Shown here piece by piece: positions 21,576 through 31,593 of a stretch of 64,000 nt of DNA (the first letter of the stretch is position 1; each line of letters starts with the position of its first letter). Source of the stretch: Citrobacter sp. 18056 (GTDB taxonomy: Bacteria; Pseudomonadota; Gammaproteobacteria; Enterobacterales; Enterobacteriaceae). Below the pieces are notes generated by a model, which was not told where the DNA came from, made no database searches, and saw only the letters and a list, made by a program, of their open reading frames with translations. The position numbers and the translations under genes are program-made. The stretch lies in the NCBI GenBank assembly GCA_902706235.1, contig CACSJR010000006.1, forward strand, positions 124,001 to 188,000, in the 5' to 3' direction.

Positions 21576-22220
21576 ATGGCACGAAAAACCAAACAACAAG
21601 CCCTGGAAACACGGCATCACATACTCGATGTGGCCCTGCGGTTGTTTTCCCAACGGGGGGTATCATCCACCTCGCTGGCCGAGATTGCAAAAGCGGCTGG
21701 TGTTACCCGCGGAGCAATTTACTGGCATTTCAAGAACAAATCAGATTTATTTAACGAAATCTGGCAGCTTTATGAATTCAGTATCGGCAGTCTTGAGTCT
21801 GAGTATCAGGCAAAATTCCCCGGCGATCCACTTTCAGTTCTTAGGGAAATCCTGGTCTATATCCTGGAAGCGACGGTGGTCGTAGAGCGTCGACGCTTAT
21901 TGATGGAGATAATCTTCCATAAATGTGAATTTGTTGGCGAAATGGCCACTGTGCAGCAGGTTCAGCGCGACCTTTGCCTTGAAAGTTATGACCGGGTAGA
22001 ACAGGCCTTACGGGAATGTACGCTAGCCGGACAACTTCCGGCTGATTTACTCACCCGACGTGCTGCCATTTTGATGCGCAGCTATATTTCCGGGATTGTC
22101 GAAAATTGGTTATTTTCCCCCGACACCTTTGACCTGAAAAAAGAAGCCCGAGACTACATCGCTATTTTGCTGGAAATGTACCAGCTTTGCCCGACGCTGC
22201 GGGCTGGCCCGTCGCAATGA
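21576..22220 (+). CDS. acrR: TetR-family repressor AcrR
   Basis: This 214-residue dimeric repressor controls acrAB and binds many drugs in its C-terminal pocket. The N-terminal TetR helix-turn-helix (about residues 10-57; [28 protein letters not shown]) is intact. The whole frame is uninterrupted, so no loss-of-function truncation is visible. It starts 29 bases after its own operator. Confidence 0.96.
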   Translation: MARKTKQQALETRHHILDVALRLFSQRGVSSTSLAEIAKAAGVTRGAIYWHFKNKSDLFNEIWQLYEFSIGSLESEYQAKFPGDPLSVLREILVYILEATVVVERRRLLMEIIFHKCEFVGEMATVQQVQRDLCLESYDRVEQALRECTLAGQLPADLLTRRAAILMRSYISGIVENWLFSPDTFDLKKEARDYIAILLEMYQLCPTLRAGPSQ

Positions 22221-22348
22221 ATGCGCAAAAGGGAATATACCCGGAATTTTCCTAAGGCTGACTGCTATTCGGCGAACGGGAGAAATGCTATTCTTCGCCG
22301 GCTATTGCTCCCGGCGTCTCCGGCCCTGAACTCATTCATGCTGACACT

Positions 22349-25300
22349 ATGCTGCACAACAATTTCTGGCGAAAATCATTTTCCGCGCTCATCATCGCTC
22401 TGACCTTTTTCTTCGGTACCTTTGGCATTTCGCAGGCGCGCGCGCAAAGCAATAACGATCTGCCTGATCGGGCTGATGTGCAAAAGCAACTCACGACGCT
22501 GAGTAAGAAAAAAGAACTCACTCCGCAGGATAAGCTCGTTGAGCAGGACCTGTCGGACACCCTGCAATTGCTCGATAAAATTGACCGCGTCAAAGATGAA
22601 ACCGCACAGCTTAAACAGCAGATAGACCAGGCCCCGGCCAAAATGCGCCAGGCTACCGACAGCCTCAACGCGCTATCCGACGTCGACAACGATGACGAAA
22701 CCCGCAAAAATCTGAATCAGCTTTCGATGCGTCAACTGGAAGCGCGGGTCACTGAATTACTCGATCAACTGCAAAACGCGCAGAACGATCTCGCCACCTA
22801 CAACAGTCAACTGGTGTCTCTGCAAACGCAGCCCGAACGTGTGCAGAACGCCATGTACAACGCGTCCCAGCAGCTCCAACAAATTCGTAATCGCCTGAAC
22901 GGCACCACCGTGGGTGAAGACGCGCTGCGTCCGAGTCAACAAACCATGCTGTTAGTGCAGCAGGCGTTGCTCAACGCCGAACTCGATCAACAGCGTAAAA
23001 GCCTCTCCGGCAACACCGTGCTGCAGGACACATTGCAGAAACAGCGCGATTATGTCACTGCCAACAGCAACCGTCTTCAGCATCAACTCCTGCTGCTACA
23101 GGAGGCGGTCAACAGCAAGCGTCTGACCCTGACCGAAAAAACGGCGGAAGAAGCGGTCTCACCTGACGATGCCGAACGCATTCAGGCGAATCCGTTGGTC
23201 AAACAGGAACTGGATGTTAACCATCAGCTTAGCGAACGTTTGATTAAAGCGACCGAGACCGGCAACCAGCTGGTGCAGCAAAATATTCGGGTCAAAACCT
23301 GGCTCGACCGCGCGCTGCAGTCCGAGCGCAACATCAAAGAACAGATTTCGATGCTCAAAGGCAGCCTGCTACTGTCGCGTATTCTCTATCAGGAACAGCA
23401 GACGCTGCCATCGGCGGATGAACTGGAAGACATGACCAACCGCATTGCGGACCTGCGTCTTGAGCAGTTTGAAGTGAATCAGCAGCGTGATGCGCTGTTC
23501 CAGAGCGACGATTTCGTGGCGAAGCTGGAAGAGGGCCACAACACTGACGTCACCGACGAAGTGACCGATGCGCTGACCCAGGTGGTCGACATGCGTCGTG
23601 AATTACTCGACCAGATGAACAAGCAGCTCGGCAACCAGCTGATGATGGCTATCAACCTACAGGTGAACCAGCAGCAGTTGATGAGTGTATCGAAAAGCCT
23701 GCGCTCTATTCTTACCCAGCAAATTTTCTGGGTGAACAGCAACAAACCGATGGACTGGGATTGGATTAAATCGTTTCCGTCGGCGCTGAAAGATCAGTTC
23801 AGCAAAATGAAAGTCACCGTCAACTGGGAAAAAGCCTGGCCATCGGTGTTCGTTGCTTTCCTTGCCGGATTGCCGCTGTTACTGATCGCCGGGCTTATCC
23901 GCTGGCGCATGAAATGGCTGCGCAACTACCAGCAAAAGCTGGCCTCGGAAGTGGGGCAATTGCGTAACGACAGCCAGCTCAATACCCCGAAAGCGCTGTT
24001 TATCGATCTGATCCGCACCCTGCCGGTGGTGATGCTAATCCTGGCGATGGGTCTGATCCTGCTGACCATGCAGCTTAACATCAGCGACCTGCTGTGGGCG
24101 TTCAGTAAAAAACTGGCGTTGTTCTGGCTGATTTTTGGCATGTGCTGGAAAGTGCTTGAGAAAAACGGCGTGGCGGTGATGCATTTCAACATGCAGCCGC
24201 AGCTGACCAGCCACTGGCGTCGCCAGATTGTACGTATCAGCCTGGCGCTGCTGCCGCTGCACTTTTGGTCTGTTGAAGCGGAGCTCTCGCCGCTGCACCT
24301 GATGGATGACGTGCTCGGCCAGTTTGCGATTTTCCTCAACCTGATGCTGGTCACGGTGCTTATCTGGCCGATGTGCCGTGACAGCTGGCGTGACAAAGAG
24401 TCCCACAGCCTGCGCCTGATAACCATTACTACGCTGGCGATTGTGCCGGTTGCGCTGATGGTGCTGACTGCCACCGGGTATTTCTACACTACGCTGCGCT
24501 TGGCCGGACGCTGGATTGAAACCGTTTATCTGGTCATTCTGTGGAACCTGATTTACCAGACCGTGCTGCGTGGCCTGAGCGTTGCCGCTCGCCGAATTGC
24601 CTACCGCCGTGCGCTGGCGCGTCGTCAGCATATTGTGAAAGAGGGCGCGGAAGGGGCAGAGCCGCTGGAAGAACCGACCATCGCGCTGGAAGACGTTAAC
24701 CAGCAGACGTTGCGTATTACTGTGCTGGTGATGACCGCACTGTTTGGCGTGATGTTCTGGGCGATTTGGTCAGACTTAATCACCGTATTCGCCTATCTCG
24801 ACAGTATCACGTTGTGGCATTACAACGTGACCGAAGCCGGGGCCGAAGTGCTACGTAACGTCACGCTCGGTAGCTTGCTGTTTGCGCTGATTTCCTTTGG
24901 GGTTGCCTGGGCGTTGATCCGTAACTTACCGGGCCTGCTGGAAGTGCTGGTGCTCTCGCGTCTGAACATGCGCCAGGGGGCCTCTTACGCCATCACGACG
25001 ATTTTGAATTATGTGATTATCGGCGCGGGCGCAATGACGGTCTTCGGCTCGCTCGGCGTGTCGTGGGACAAACTGCAATGGCTCGCCGCCGCGCTGTCGG
25101 TCGGTCTTGGCTTTGGTTTACAGGAAATTTTCGGTAACTTTGTGTCAGGCCTGATCATCCTGTTCGAACGCCCGGTACGCATCGGCGATACAGTGACCAT
25201 TGGGACGTTTTCGGGGTCGGTCAGCAAGATCCGTATCCGCGCCACCACCATCACCGACTTTGACCGTAAAGAGGTGATCATCCCGAACAAAGCCTTCGTG

Positions 25301-25702
25301 ACCGAGCGTCTGATTAACTGGTCACTGAGCGATACCATCACTCGCGTGGTGATCCGTTTGGGCGTGGCCTACGGTTCTGATCTGGATAAGGTGAAAGAAG
25401 TGCTGCTGCAAGCGGCGATGGAACACCCGAAAGTCATGCACGATCCGGAGCCGGCGGTGTTCTTCACTATTTTCGGCCCGAGCACGCTGGATCACGAACT
25501 GCGCCTGTACGTACGTGAATTACGCGATCGCAGCTACACCGTGGACGAGCTGAACCGCACCATCGACCGTCTGTGTCGTGAGAATGGAATTAACATCGCG
25601 TTTAACCAACTGGAAGTTCATCTGAGCAACAAAATGGGTGATCAAGTGACGGAAGTGAAGCGCGAAGTGAAAGGGGACGATCCGACACCTGCGGGTGCGT
25701 GA
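22349..25702 (+). CDS. mscK: Potassium-dependent mechanosensitive channel MscK (KefA)
   Basis: This 1117-residue inner-membrane channel opens under membrane tension in high potassium, releasing solutes during osmotic downshock. It has a signal peptide (cleavage near ISQARAQS), a long coiled-coil periplasmic region (about residues 30-470), about eleven membrane segments and a C-terminal MscS-like pore and cytoplasmic domain. The pore-lining helix and the LGFGLQEIFGNFVSGLIILFERP-type stretch are clear. The length fits E. coli MscK (1120). A 563-bp inverted-repeat element begins 14 bases after the stop. Confidence 0.95.
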   Translation: MLHNNFWRKSFSALIIALTFFFGTFGISQARAQSNNDLPDRADVQKQLTTLSKKKELTPQDKLVEQDLSDTLQLLDKIDRVKDETAQLKQQIDQAPAKMRQATDSLNALSDVDNDDETRKNLNQLSMRQLEARVTELLDQLQNAQNDLATYNSQLVSLQTQPERVQNAMYNASQQLQQIRNRLNGTTVGEDALRPSQQTMLLVQQALLNAELDQQRKSLSGNTVLQDTLQKQRDYVTANSNRLQHQLLLLQEAVNSKRLTLTEKTAEEAVSPDDAERIQANPLVKQELDVNHQLSERLIKATETGNQLVQQNIRVKTWLDRALQSERNIKEQISMLKGSLLLSRILYQEQQTLPSADELEDMTNRIADLRLEQFEVNQQRDALFQSDDFVAKLEEGHNTDVTDEVTDALTQVVDMRRELLDQMNKQLGNQLMMAINLQVNQQQLMSVSKSLRSILTQQIFWVNSNKPMDWDWIKSFPSALKDQFSKMKVTVNWEKAWPSVFVAFLAGLPLLLIAGLIRWRMKWLRNYQQKLASEVGQLRNDSQLNTPKALFIDLIRTLPVVMLILAMGLILLTMQLNISDLLWAFSKKLALFWLIFGMCWKVLEKNGVAVMHFNMQPQLTSHWRRQIVRISLALLPLHFWSVEAELSPLHLMDDVLGQFAIFLNLMLVTVLIWPMCRDSWRDKESHSLRLITITTLAIVPVALMVLTATGYFYTTLRLAGRWIETVYLVILWNLIYQTVLRGLSVAARRIAYRRALARRQHIVKEGAEGAEPLEEPTIALEDVNQQTLRITVLVMTALFGVMFWAIWSDLITVFAYLDSITLWHYNVTEAGAEVLRNVTLGSLLFALISFGVAWALIRNLPGLLEVLVLSRLNMRQGASYAITTILNYVIIGAGAMTVFGSLGVSWDKLQWLAAALSVGLGFGLQEIFGNFVSGLIILFERPVRIGDTVTIGTFSGSVSKIRIRATTITDFDRKEVIIPNKAFVTERLINWSLSDTITRVVIRLGVAYGSDLDKVKEVLLQAAMEHPKVMHDPEPAVFFTIFGPSTLDHELRLYVRELRDRSYTVDELNRTIDRLCRENGINIAFNQLEVHLSNKMGDQVTEVKREVKGDDPTPAGA

Positions 25703-25716
25703 TGGGGGGGCTGGAT

Positions 25717-26279
25717 CGGTGGAATTGTTCCGTTCACCAGGGCTCCTCTGCTTTTCTGTTACACCGTTGACGGTGAACGTGCAAAGGGAGCTCGCCGCCG
25801 CTCCCTTTGCAATCCCGGCTCCCGGCGATCAAAATCGCCGCTTCGCGGTGCCCGTGACTTATTGCGTCTGGCTTTCGGGTCGGGCGCAGGTAACATCCCT
25901 GTAAGTTGTGCCCTCCGCCCGCATCCCTGCGGGCGGCCCCGGCCAGCCGCAAACGTCCCGGCGATTTTCAGCCGGACACAAGGTCAACACCCTCAGTTCC
26001 CTCTGACACCGGTTGTGTCCCCGCCAGAAATCGCCGGGCTGTAGGCCAGATGACAAGGTCAGACCGCCAGGGATGGCGGGCTGAGGCGAAACGAGACAGG
26101 AAGTCGAGTAGAGCCGGCCGCAGGCAGATGGCTGAAAGACCGGGCAGTGCGAAGCACCGATTTCTTTTGCGGGGTCGCGGGGATTGATAAGGGGCGCGCG
26201 AAAGCGCCCCTTATCCCGTTCACGTTCTGCACGGTTTACGGAACCTGCTGAACATTTGGTGAACGGAACAATACCACCG
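25717..26279. mobile_element. 563-bp non-coding element with 23-bp terminal inverted repeats
   Basis: Left repeat 25717-25739 and right repeat 26257-26279 are inverted copies that agree at 22 of 23 positions (core ATTGTTCCGTTCACCA). The interior is dense in self-complementary pieces: GCAAAGGGAG with CTCCCTTTGC (25790-25810), CCGCCCGC with GCGGGCGG (25916-25936), a CCCGGCGATTT/AAATCGCCGGG pair (25958-26038), and GGGGCGC/GCGCCCC (26192-26210). No open frame has a credible start or homology. It exactly fills the mscK-ybaM junction, which is short in E. coli. It resembles a MITE or structured repeat; I see no transposase and no clear target duplication. Confidence 0.6.
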
Positions 26280-26281
26280 TT

Positions 26282-26443
26282 CTAACATTGTGAATGTCGG
26301 ACACCCTGCGCCTTACGCTCAAAATCCCGTTTCACGATCTCCAGCGCACGCAGCACAACGTCCGGTGCAATCGCGTGTTCCTCGAGCAGCATAATCAAAT
26401 CTACCGCCAGTTTGACATCGTCCGGGGCATTCTCCAGCGACAT
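26282..26443 (-). CDS. ybaM: Small protein YbaM (DUF2496)
   Basis: This 53-residue protein of unknown function starts [22 protein letters not shown], like E. coli YbaM, and is of the same length. The frame was read by hand on the reverse strand. The C-terminus (GVRHSQC) differs from E. coli, and its stop lies three bases from the right inverted repeat of the neighbouring element. It is 11 bases after priC. Confidence 0.9.
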   Translation of the reverse strand: MSLENAPDDVKLAVDLIMLLEEHAIAPDVVLRALEIVKRDFERKAQGVRHSQC

Positions 26444-26454
26444 GCGTTCTCCTG

Positions 26455-26982
26455 TTAGCGCGTCATGCGCGCCAGTACGTTTTCAATATTCTCCAGCGCG
26501 CCGCGACAGCGTGCCAGCCGGGCGCTAAACGCCTCGACTTCCCTGGTAAGCCGTTGCTGATCCGCAAGCGTCGTGGCCTGCGCTAACTGCTGGCGTCGTT
26601 GCTGCGTCATCTCCAGCAGGCGGCGCTCAAACTCCTGATGCTGAAGCCGCTTACGCTGCCAGCGCGTCAACGCCGGGGAACCATTGTCCCACCCACGCAG
26701 CTGCCAGGCGGCACTTTCTCGGGCGATGGCTTCCAATTGAGAAACCAAATGTTCCGCCAGCCACTGCACCTGCGCAAACTGCTGCTTTTCAACTGCCAGG
26801 TGCAACGCTTTCAAATTGCCTCGCGCCTCTTCCACGCAGGCCTGTAAGAATGAACTGCGCGTACGAAAAAGCTGCCGGTCGAAGCGGGCGCCAAGAGTGG
26901 CATGAAACGCCATCGGGGCGACCTCGGTTTCGAGCCGCGACAGTTGCGTATCCAGCGATTGCAGTAACAGGTCAGTTTTCAT
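26455..26982 (-). CDS. priC: Primosomal replication protein N'' (PriC)
   Basis: This 175-residue, mainly helical protein restarts stalled replication forks with a leading-strand gap by binding SSB and helping load DnaB. Length and sequence fit E. coli PriC. The C-terminal half is rich in arginine and glutamine helices ([22 protein letters not shown]). It is upstream of ybaM in the same operon and divergent from ybaN. Confidence 0.93.
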   Translation of the reverse strand: MKTDLLLQSLDTQLSRLETEVAPMAFHATLGARFDRQLFRTRSSFLQACVEEARGNLKALHLAVEKQQFAQVQWLAEHLVSQLEAIARESAAWQLRGWDNGSPALTRWQRKRLQHQEFERRLLEMTQQRRQQLAQATTLADQQRLTREVEAFSARLARCRGALENIENVLARMTR

Positions 26983-27027
26983 GTTTTCTCCCTCGAAAGG
27001 ACGGTGGCCTGTGCTACATTTGCCGTT

Positions 27028-27402
27028 ATGAAACGGACCATTCTAAACATCATTGGCTGGCTGGCGGTAGTCCTTGGCACCCTGGGCGTGTTTTTACCGC
27101 TCCTGCCGACTACGCCTTTCATCCTGCTGGCGGCCTGGTGCTTTGCGCGTTCATCCCCGCGCTTTCACGACTGGCTGCTGTATCGCTCGTGGTTTGGCGG
27201 CTATCTGCGCCACTGGCAGCTGCATAAAGCGATGCCGCCAGGGGCGAAATCACGCGCCATCGTGGTCACGCTTGTGACCTTCGCATTTTCGCTGTGGTTG
27301 GTGAAGATTTTGTGGGTGCGATTTTTGCTGCTGGGGATCCTCGTCTGCCTGCTGATTTTCCTGTGGCGTATTCCTGTGGTTGATGCAAAACAACAAAAAT
27401 AA
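27028..27402 (+). CDS. ybaN: DUF454 inner membrane protein YbaN
   Basis: This 124-residue membrane protein has three or four hydrophobic segments (residues about 5-40, 80-97 and 100-116). The LPTTPFILLAAWCFARSSPRFHxWLLYRSWFG core is diagnostic of the family. Its function is unknown. The ATG at 27028 matches the E. coli start, although no strong ribosome binding site is seen. It is followed by apt after 155 bases. Confidence 0.92.
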   Translation: MKRTILNIIGWLAVVLGTLGVFLPLLPTTPFILLAAWCFARSSPRFHDWLLYRSWFGGYLRHWQLHKAMPPGAKSRAIVVTLVTFAFSLWLVKILWVRFLLLGILVCLLIFLWRIPVVDAKQQK

Positions 27403-27557
27403 TAATGCTGGTAATGGTTATTGCATTTCTGTTTGACTGCCAGTACATTCTGGCGTTTTCGAGCACGGGCCCAGCGGGTTAAAAGTTAATCAAGTGTAAC
27501 TTGATACCGCAGAAAAGGCGCCTTGTGAGTAATACCGTTTTAATCAGGCATACACCT

Positions 27558-28109
27558 ATGACCGCAACTGCACAGCAGCTTGAATTTCTGAAAAACAGCA
27601 TCAAAAGCATCCAGGACTATCCTAAACCTGGCATTCTTTTCCGCGATGTCACCAGTTTGCTGGAAGACCCGAAAGCCTATGCGCTTAGCATTGAACTGCT
27701 GACCGAGCGTTTTAAAAACATGGGTGTCACCAAAGTGGTGGGTACCGAGGCGCGTGGCTTCCTGTTTGGTGCTCCGGTCGCGCTGGCGTTGGGCGTAGGC
27801 TTTGTACCGGTACGTAAACCGGGCAAACTGCCACGTGAAACTATCGCTGAAAGCTACGAGCTGGAATACGGCACCGATCAGCTGGAAATCCACATTGATG
27901 CCATCCAGCCGGGTGACAAAGTGCTGGTGGTCGACGATCTGCTGGCAACCGGCGGGACTATTGAAGCCACTGTGAAGCTGATCCGTCGTTTGGGTGGTGA
28001 AGTCACTGACGCCGCGTTCATCATCAATCTGTTCGATCTGGGCGGCGAACAGCGCCTGGAAAATCAGGGTATCCACTGCTACAGCCTGGTATCTTTCCCG
28101 GGCCATTGA
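27558..28109 (+). CDS. apt: Adenine phosphoribosyltransferase
   Basis: This 183-residue enzyme makes AMP from adenine and PRPP in purine salvage. The PRPP-binding motif [13 protein letters not shown] and the [13 protein letters not shown] region are intact, and the length equals that of E. coli Apt. I use the ATG at 27558, because the upstream open frame has no homology. It precedes dnaX as in E. coli, with a 212-bp gap that contains the dnaX promoter. Confidence 0.95.
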   Translation: MTATAQQLEFLKNSIKSIQDYPKPGILFRDVTSLLEDPKAYALSIELLTERFKNMGVTKVVGTEARGFLFGAPVALALGVGFVPVRKPGKLPRETIAESYELEYGTDQLEIHIDAIQPGDKVLVVDDLLATGGTIEATVKLIRRLGGEVTDAAFIINLFDLGGEQRLENQGIHCYSLVSFPGH

Positions 28110-28321
28110 TCAGTCTATCTTATTTGCCATTTTGGCCCCGGCAGTGCTCAAAATCCTCACGTACTCTGTGTACGCTCCGGTTTTTGCGCGCTGGCCGTGA
28201 CCAAACTGGCAGCAACGATAACGACTGATAAGTGAAGGCAAGACACAGCCTCGCTGATTTTGCCTGTCTATGTTAGCATTACCCTCCTGTATTCCACCTT
28301 CCAGCGTTGCAGAGCCTGCCA

Positions 28322-30256
28322 ATGAGTTATCAGGTCTTAGCCCGAAAATGGCGACCACAAACCTTCGCTGACGTCGTCGGCCAGGAACATGTGCTGACCG
28401 CACTGGCGAACGGCCTGGCGTCCGGTCGTATCCACCATGCGTATCTGTTTTCCGGCACCCGCGGCGTAGGGAAAACCTCTATTGCCCGCCTGCTGGCGAA
28501 AGGGCTGAACTGCGAAAGCGGCATCACCGCCACGCCGTGCGGCGTGTGTGATAACTGCCGTGAAATCGAGCAGGGCCGTTTTGTCGATCTGATTGAGATC
28601 GATGCCGCCTCGCGTACCAAAGTCGAAGATACCCGTGACCTGCTGGACAACGTGCAGTACGCGCCGGCCCGCGGTCGCTTCAAGGTCTATCTGATCGATG
28701 AAGTGCACATGCTCTCGCGTCACAGCTTTAATGCGCTGTTAAAAACGCTGGAAGAGCCGCCATCGCACGTAAAATTCCTGCTGGCGACCACTGATCCGCA
28801 AAAGCTGCCGGTGACTATCCTTTCCCGCTGCCTGCAATTCCATCTGAAGGCGCTCGACGTCGATCAGATTCGTCATCAGCTGGAACATATTCTCGGCGAA
28901 GAGAAAATTGTTTCCGAAATGCGCGCCTTGCAGCTGTTGGCCCGCGCGGCCGATGGCAGCCTGCGTGACGCGCTGAGCCTCACCGATCAGGCGATTGCCA
29001 GCGGTGATGGGCAGCTGACCGCCGCCAGCGTAAGCACCATGCTCGGCACGCTCGACGACGATCAGGCGCTGTCACTGATTGAAGCGCTGGTCGGTGCCAA
29101 CGGTGAGCAGGTGATGGCGCTTATCCACGAGGCCGCGTCACGCGGTATCGAATGGGAGGCGCTGTTGGTCGAAATGCAAAGCCTGCTGCACCGCATTGCG
29201 ATGGTGCAGCTGTCGCCCTCGGCGCTGGGCAGCGACATGGCGCCGGTAGAGCACCGGATGCGCGAGCTGGCGCGAACCGTGCCGCCCGCCGATATTCAAC
29301 TGTATTACCAGACGCTGCTGATCGGCCGCAAAGAGCTGCCGTATGCGCCTGACCGCCGTATGGGTGTCGAAATGACCCTGTTGCGCGCGCTGGCGTTCCA
29401 TCCGCGCCAGCCGTTGCCGGAGCCGGAAGCCCAGCCGCAGTCTTTTGCCCCCGTCGCGCCGACGGCGGTGATGCACCCGACACAGGTTGCGCCTCAGCAA
29501 GCGACAGCCGCGCCTGCGTATCAAAGCGAAACGCTACCGGATTCTACCAGCCAGGTGCTGGCGGCCCGCAGCCAATTGCAACGCGCTCAGGGAGCACCCA
29601 AAGCAAAAAAGAGTGAACCGGCAGCCGCATCCCGCGCGCGGCCGGTGAACAATGCTGCGCTGGAGAGACTGGCCTCGGTCACGGAACGCGTGCAGGCGCG
29701 CCCATCTTCAACGGCGTTGGAAGAACAGCGCCCGCAGAAAAAAGAAGCATACCGCTGGAAGGCGACCACCATCACCGAAGTGGTGAAGGAAGAGGTCGCC
29801 ACGCCGAAGGCGCTGAAGAAAGCGCTGGAGCATGAGAAAACGCCAGAGCTTGCCGCGAAACTTGCGGTTGAAGCCGTGGAGCGCGACGGCTGGGCGGCTG
29901 AAGTAAGTCAGCTTAAATTGCCTAAACTGGTAGAACAGGTCGCGCTGAATGCGTGGAAAGAGCAGAGCGGGAACAGCGTTTGCCTGCACCTGCGTCCGTC
30001 CCAGCGTCATCTGAATAACGGTGGGGCGCTCAAGGTTCTGACCGAAGCGATGAGCGAATTAACCGGCGCGCCGGTTGAACTGACCATCGTTGAAGATGAT
30101 AATCCCGCGGTGCGTACGCCGCTTGAGTGGCGTCAGGCCATTTATGAAGAAAAGCTCGCGCAGGCACGCGAGGCGATTGTTGCCGATAACAACATTCAGA
30201 CCCTGCGTCGTTTCTTCGATGCGGATCTGGATGAAGACAGTATTCGACCCATTTGA
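28322..30256 (+). CDS. dnaX: DNA polymerase III subunits tau and gamma
   Basis: This is the clamp-loader ATPase, 644 residues as tau. Domains in order are the AAA+ module with Walker A GTRGVGKTS near residue 45 and four zinc-binding cysteines nearby, the lid and collar domains, then the proline/glutamine-rich linker and the DnaB- and alpha-binding tail of tau. A programmed -1 frameshift at 29605-29611 should also give the 431-residue gamma form. The ATG at 28322 matches E. coli. It is followed by ybaB after 55 bases. Confidence 0.97.
   Translation: MSYQVLARKWRPQTFADVVGQEHVLTALANGLASGRIHHAYLFSGTRGVGKTSIARLLAKGLNCESGITATPCGVCDNCREIEQGRFVDLIEIDAASRTKVEDTRDLLDNVQYAPARGRFKVYLIDEVHMLSRHSFNALLKTLEEPPSHVKFLLATTDPQKLPVTILSRCLQFHLKALDVDQIRHQLEHILGEEKIVSEMRALQLLARAADGSLRDALSLTDQAIASGDGQLTAASVSTMLGTLDDDQALSLIEALVGANGEQVMALIHEAASRGIEWEALLVEMQSLLHRIAMVQLSPSALGSDMAPVEHRMRELARTVPPADIQLYYQTLLIGRKELPYAPDRRMGVEMTLLRALAFHPRQPLPEPEAQPQSFAPVAPTAVMHPTQVAPQQATAAPAYQSETLPDSTSQVLAARSQLQRAQGAPKAKKSEPAAASRARPVNNAALERLASVTERVQARPSSTALEEQRPQKKEAYRWKATTITEVVKEEVATPKALKKALEHEKTPELAAKLAVEAVERDGWAAEVSQLKLPKLVEQVALNAWKEQSGNSVCLHLRPSQRHLNNGGALKVLTEAMSELTGAPVELTIVEDDNPAVRTPLEWRQAIYEEKLAQAREAIVADNNIQTLRRFFDADLDEDSIRPI
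29605..29616 (+). promoter_or_regulatory. Programmed -1 frameshift site in dnaX (gamma subunit)
   Basis: The slippery heptamer AAAAAAG at 29605-29611 is read as AAA AAG in the tau frame. After a -1 slip the next codons are GAG and TGA (29614-29616), giving gamma of 431 residues. An ACCGGC ... GCCGGT stem lies just downstream, as in E. coli. Confidence 0.93.
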
Positions 30257-30311
30257 CTGTAAGCCCGGCTTACGGTTTTACCTTTAACATGACTGACTGA
30301 GAGATAAGCCT

Positions 30312-30644
30312 ATGTTTGGTGGAAAAGGCGGTCTGGGTAACCTGATGAAACAGGCCCAGCAGATGCAAGAAAAAATGCAGAAAGCGCAGGAAGAAATCGC
30401 TCAACTGGAAGTGACCGGTGAGTCTGGTGCGGGCCTGGTAAAGGTCACCATCAACGGTGCGCACAACTGCCGTCGCGTTGAGATCGACCCAAGTCTGCTC
30501 GAAGATGACAAAGACATGCTGGAAGATTTGGTCGCTGCCGCGTTCAACGACGCAGCACGCCGCATCGAAGAAACCCAGAAAGAGAAAATGGCCGGTGTTT
30601 CCTCAGGAATGCAGCTGCCACCAGGCTTTAAAATGCCGTTCTAA
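30312..30644 (+). CDS. ybaB: Nucleoid-associated protein YbaB/EbfC
   Basis: This 110-residue dimeric DNA-binding protein opens [26 protein letters not shown] and ends PPGFKMPF, like E. coli YbaB. It binds DNA with tweezer-like protrusions and compacts the nucleoid. In E. coli it is co-transcribed with dnaX and recR. Here a strong terminator and three foreign genes separate it from recR. Confidence 0.95.
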   Translation: MFGGKGGLGNLMKQAQQMQEKMQKAQEEIAQLEVTGESGAGLVKVTINGAHNCRRVEIDPSLLEDDKDMLEDLVAAAFNDAARRIEETQKEKMAGVSSGMQLPPGFKMPF

Positions 30645-30653
30645 TGTCATCCC

Positions 30654-30686
30654 ACACCCTCTCCCCGGAGAGGGTGTTCTTTTTTA
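30654..30686 (+). terminator. Rho-independent terminator after ybaB
   Basis: ACACCCTCTCC pairs with GGAGAGGGTGT around a two-base CC loop and is followed by TCTTTTTT. It ends dnaX-ybaB transcription and would also face the converging LysR gene. Confidence 0.92.
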
Positions 30687-30687
30687 G

Positions 30688-31593
30688 CTACTCCTCGTCA
30701 AACCCCGCGTAACTCTCAGCCAGAAAATCAATTAACGCCCGCACTGCCGGAAGCTGCCCTCTTCGCGAAGGAAAGACCGCGTGAATAATTTCACGTCGCG
30801 TTCGCCACTCTGACAACAGAGGCACCAGCGTTCCTGCCGCGATCTGCTCTTTCAGCATCAACCGTGGTAGCTGCACAATGCCGACTCCGGCCAGCGCCGC
30901 ACTGCGTAGCGCAATCATATCGGTGGTGATATACCGCGGCGTGTGGTGCAGGGTGACGTCCTGGTTATCCGGTCCGTATAAACACCAGCGGTAAACCTGC
31001 TGCGGCTTGCTTAAGGCGAGGCTCGGCCAGGGATGAAGATCGGCGGGTGATGTCGGGGCACCATACTGAGCAACCAGCGCCGGGCTCGCGACCAGACACA
31101 TACTTCTGTCGGCCAGCTTGCGCATCACGAGATCGCTGTCTTCCAGTGGAAGCGGACGTACGCGAATGGCGATATCAACGTTTTCGTTCAGCACATCCAC
31201 CTGACGGTTGGTTTCTTCCAGTTGCACTGTGACGTGGGGATAACGCGCCATAAACTGCGCGAGCATCTCGCCGATGTGCACGTGTAATAACGTAATCGGG
31301 CAGGCCAGACGAATGACGCCGCGTGGCTCGGCGCGCAGCGAATCAATTGCCTCCTGCGCCGCTTCAGCCTCAATCATCATCGCTTTGCAATGGCGGTAGA
31401 AAATCTGCCCGGCTTCGGTCACCGTAAAACTGCGCGTCGAGTGCTGGATAAGCCGCGTTTCCAGCCGCTCTTCGAGCAGTGCAATCCGGCGACTCAGGCG
31501 TGATTTTGGAATGCCAATCACTCGACTGGCCGGGGAAAATCCGCCGTTATCCACGACTTGCACGAAATACCACAGATCGTTGAGGTCCTGCAT
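30688..31593 (-). CDS. LysR-family transcriptional regulator
   Basis: This 301-residue regulator has an N-terminal winged helix-turn-helix (about residues 1-60; GGFSPASRVIGIPKSRLSRRIALLEERL) and a LysR substrate-binding domain. I prefer the ATG at 31593, since AGGA lies eight bases before it; the ATG at 31599 sits too close to that site. It is divergent from a pirin gene 107 bases away, a typical LysR arrangement, so it probably controls the pirin and isochorismatase-like genes. The effector is unknown. The closest characterised types are the aromatic or quinone-responsive LysR proteins next to pirins. Confidence 0.87.
   Translation of the reverse strand: MQDLNDLWYFVQVVDNGGFSPASRVIGIPKSRLSRRIALLEERLETRLIQHSTRSFTVTEAGQIFYRHCKAMMIEAEAAQEAIDSLRAEPRGVIRLACPITLLHVHIGEMLAQFMARYPHVTVQLEETNRQVDVLNENVDIAIRVRPLPLEDSDLVMRKLADRSMCLVASPALVAQYGAPTSPADLHPWPSLALSKPQQVYRWCLYGPDNQDVTLHHTPRYITTDMIALRSAALAGVGIVQLPRLMLKEQIAAGTLVPLLSEWRTRREIIHAVFPSRRGQLPAVRALIDFLAESYAGFDEE

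Noticed and set aside
22221-22403. 60-residue open frame between acrR and mscK
   Set aside because: It overlaps the mscK start in another frame, begins immediately after the acrR stop and has no homology.
25695-26187. Several 60-93 residue open frames in the mscK-ybaM gap
   Set aside because: They are proline/arginine-rich translations of GC-rich hairpins on both strands, with no ribosome binding sites. They lie in the inverted-repeat element and are probably not genes.
25711-26285. Target-site duplication around the 563-bp element
   Set aside because: The bases just outside the inverted repeats do not match, so I cannot claim a transposition footprint.
28110-28321. Short inverted motif CGTAC ... 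GTACG followed by GGTTTTT after apt
   Set aside because: The stem is only five pairs and the spacing to the T-run is poor, so I did not call a terminator.
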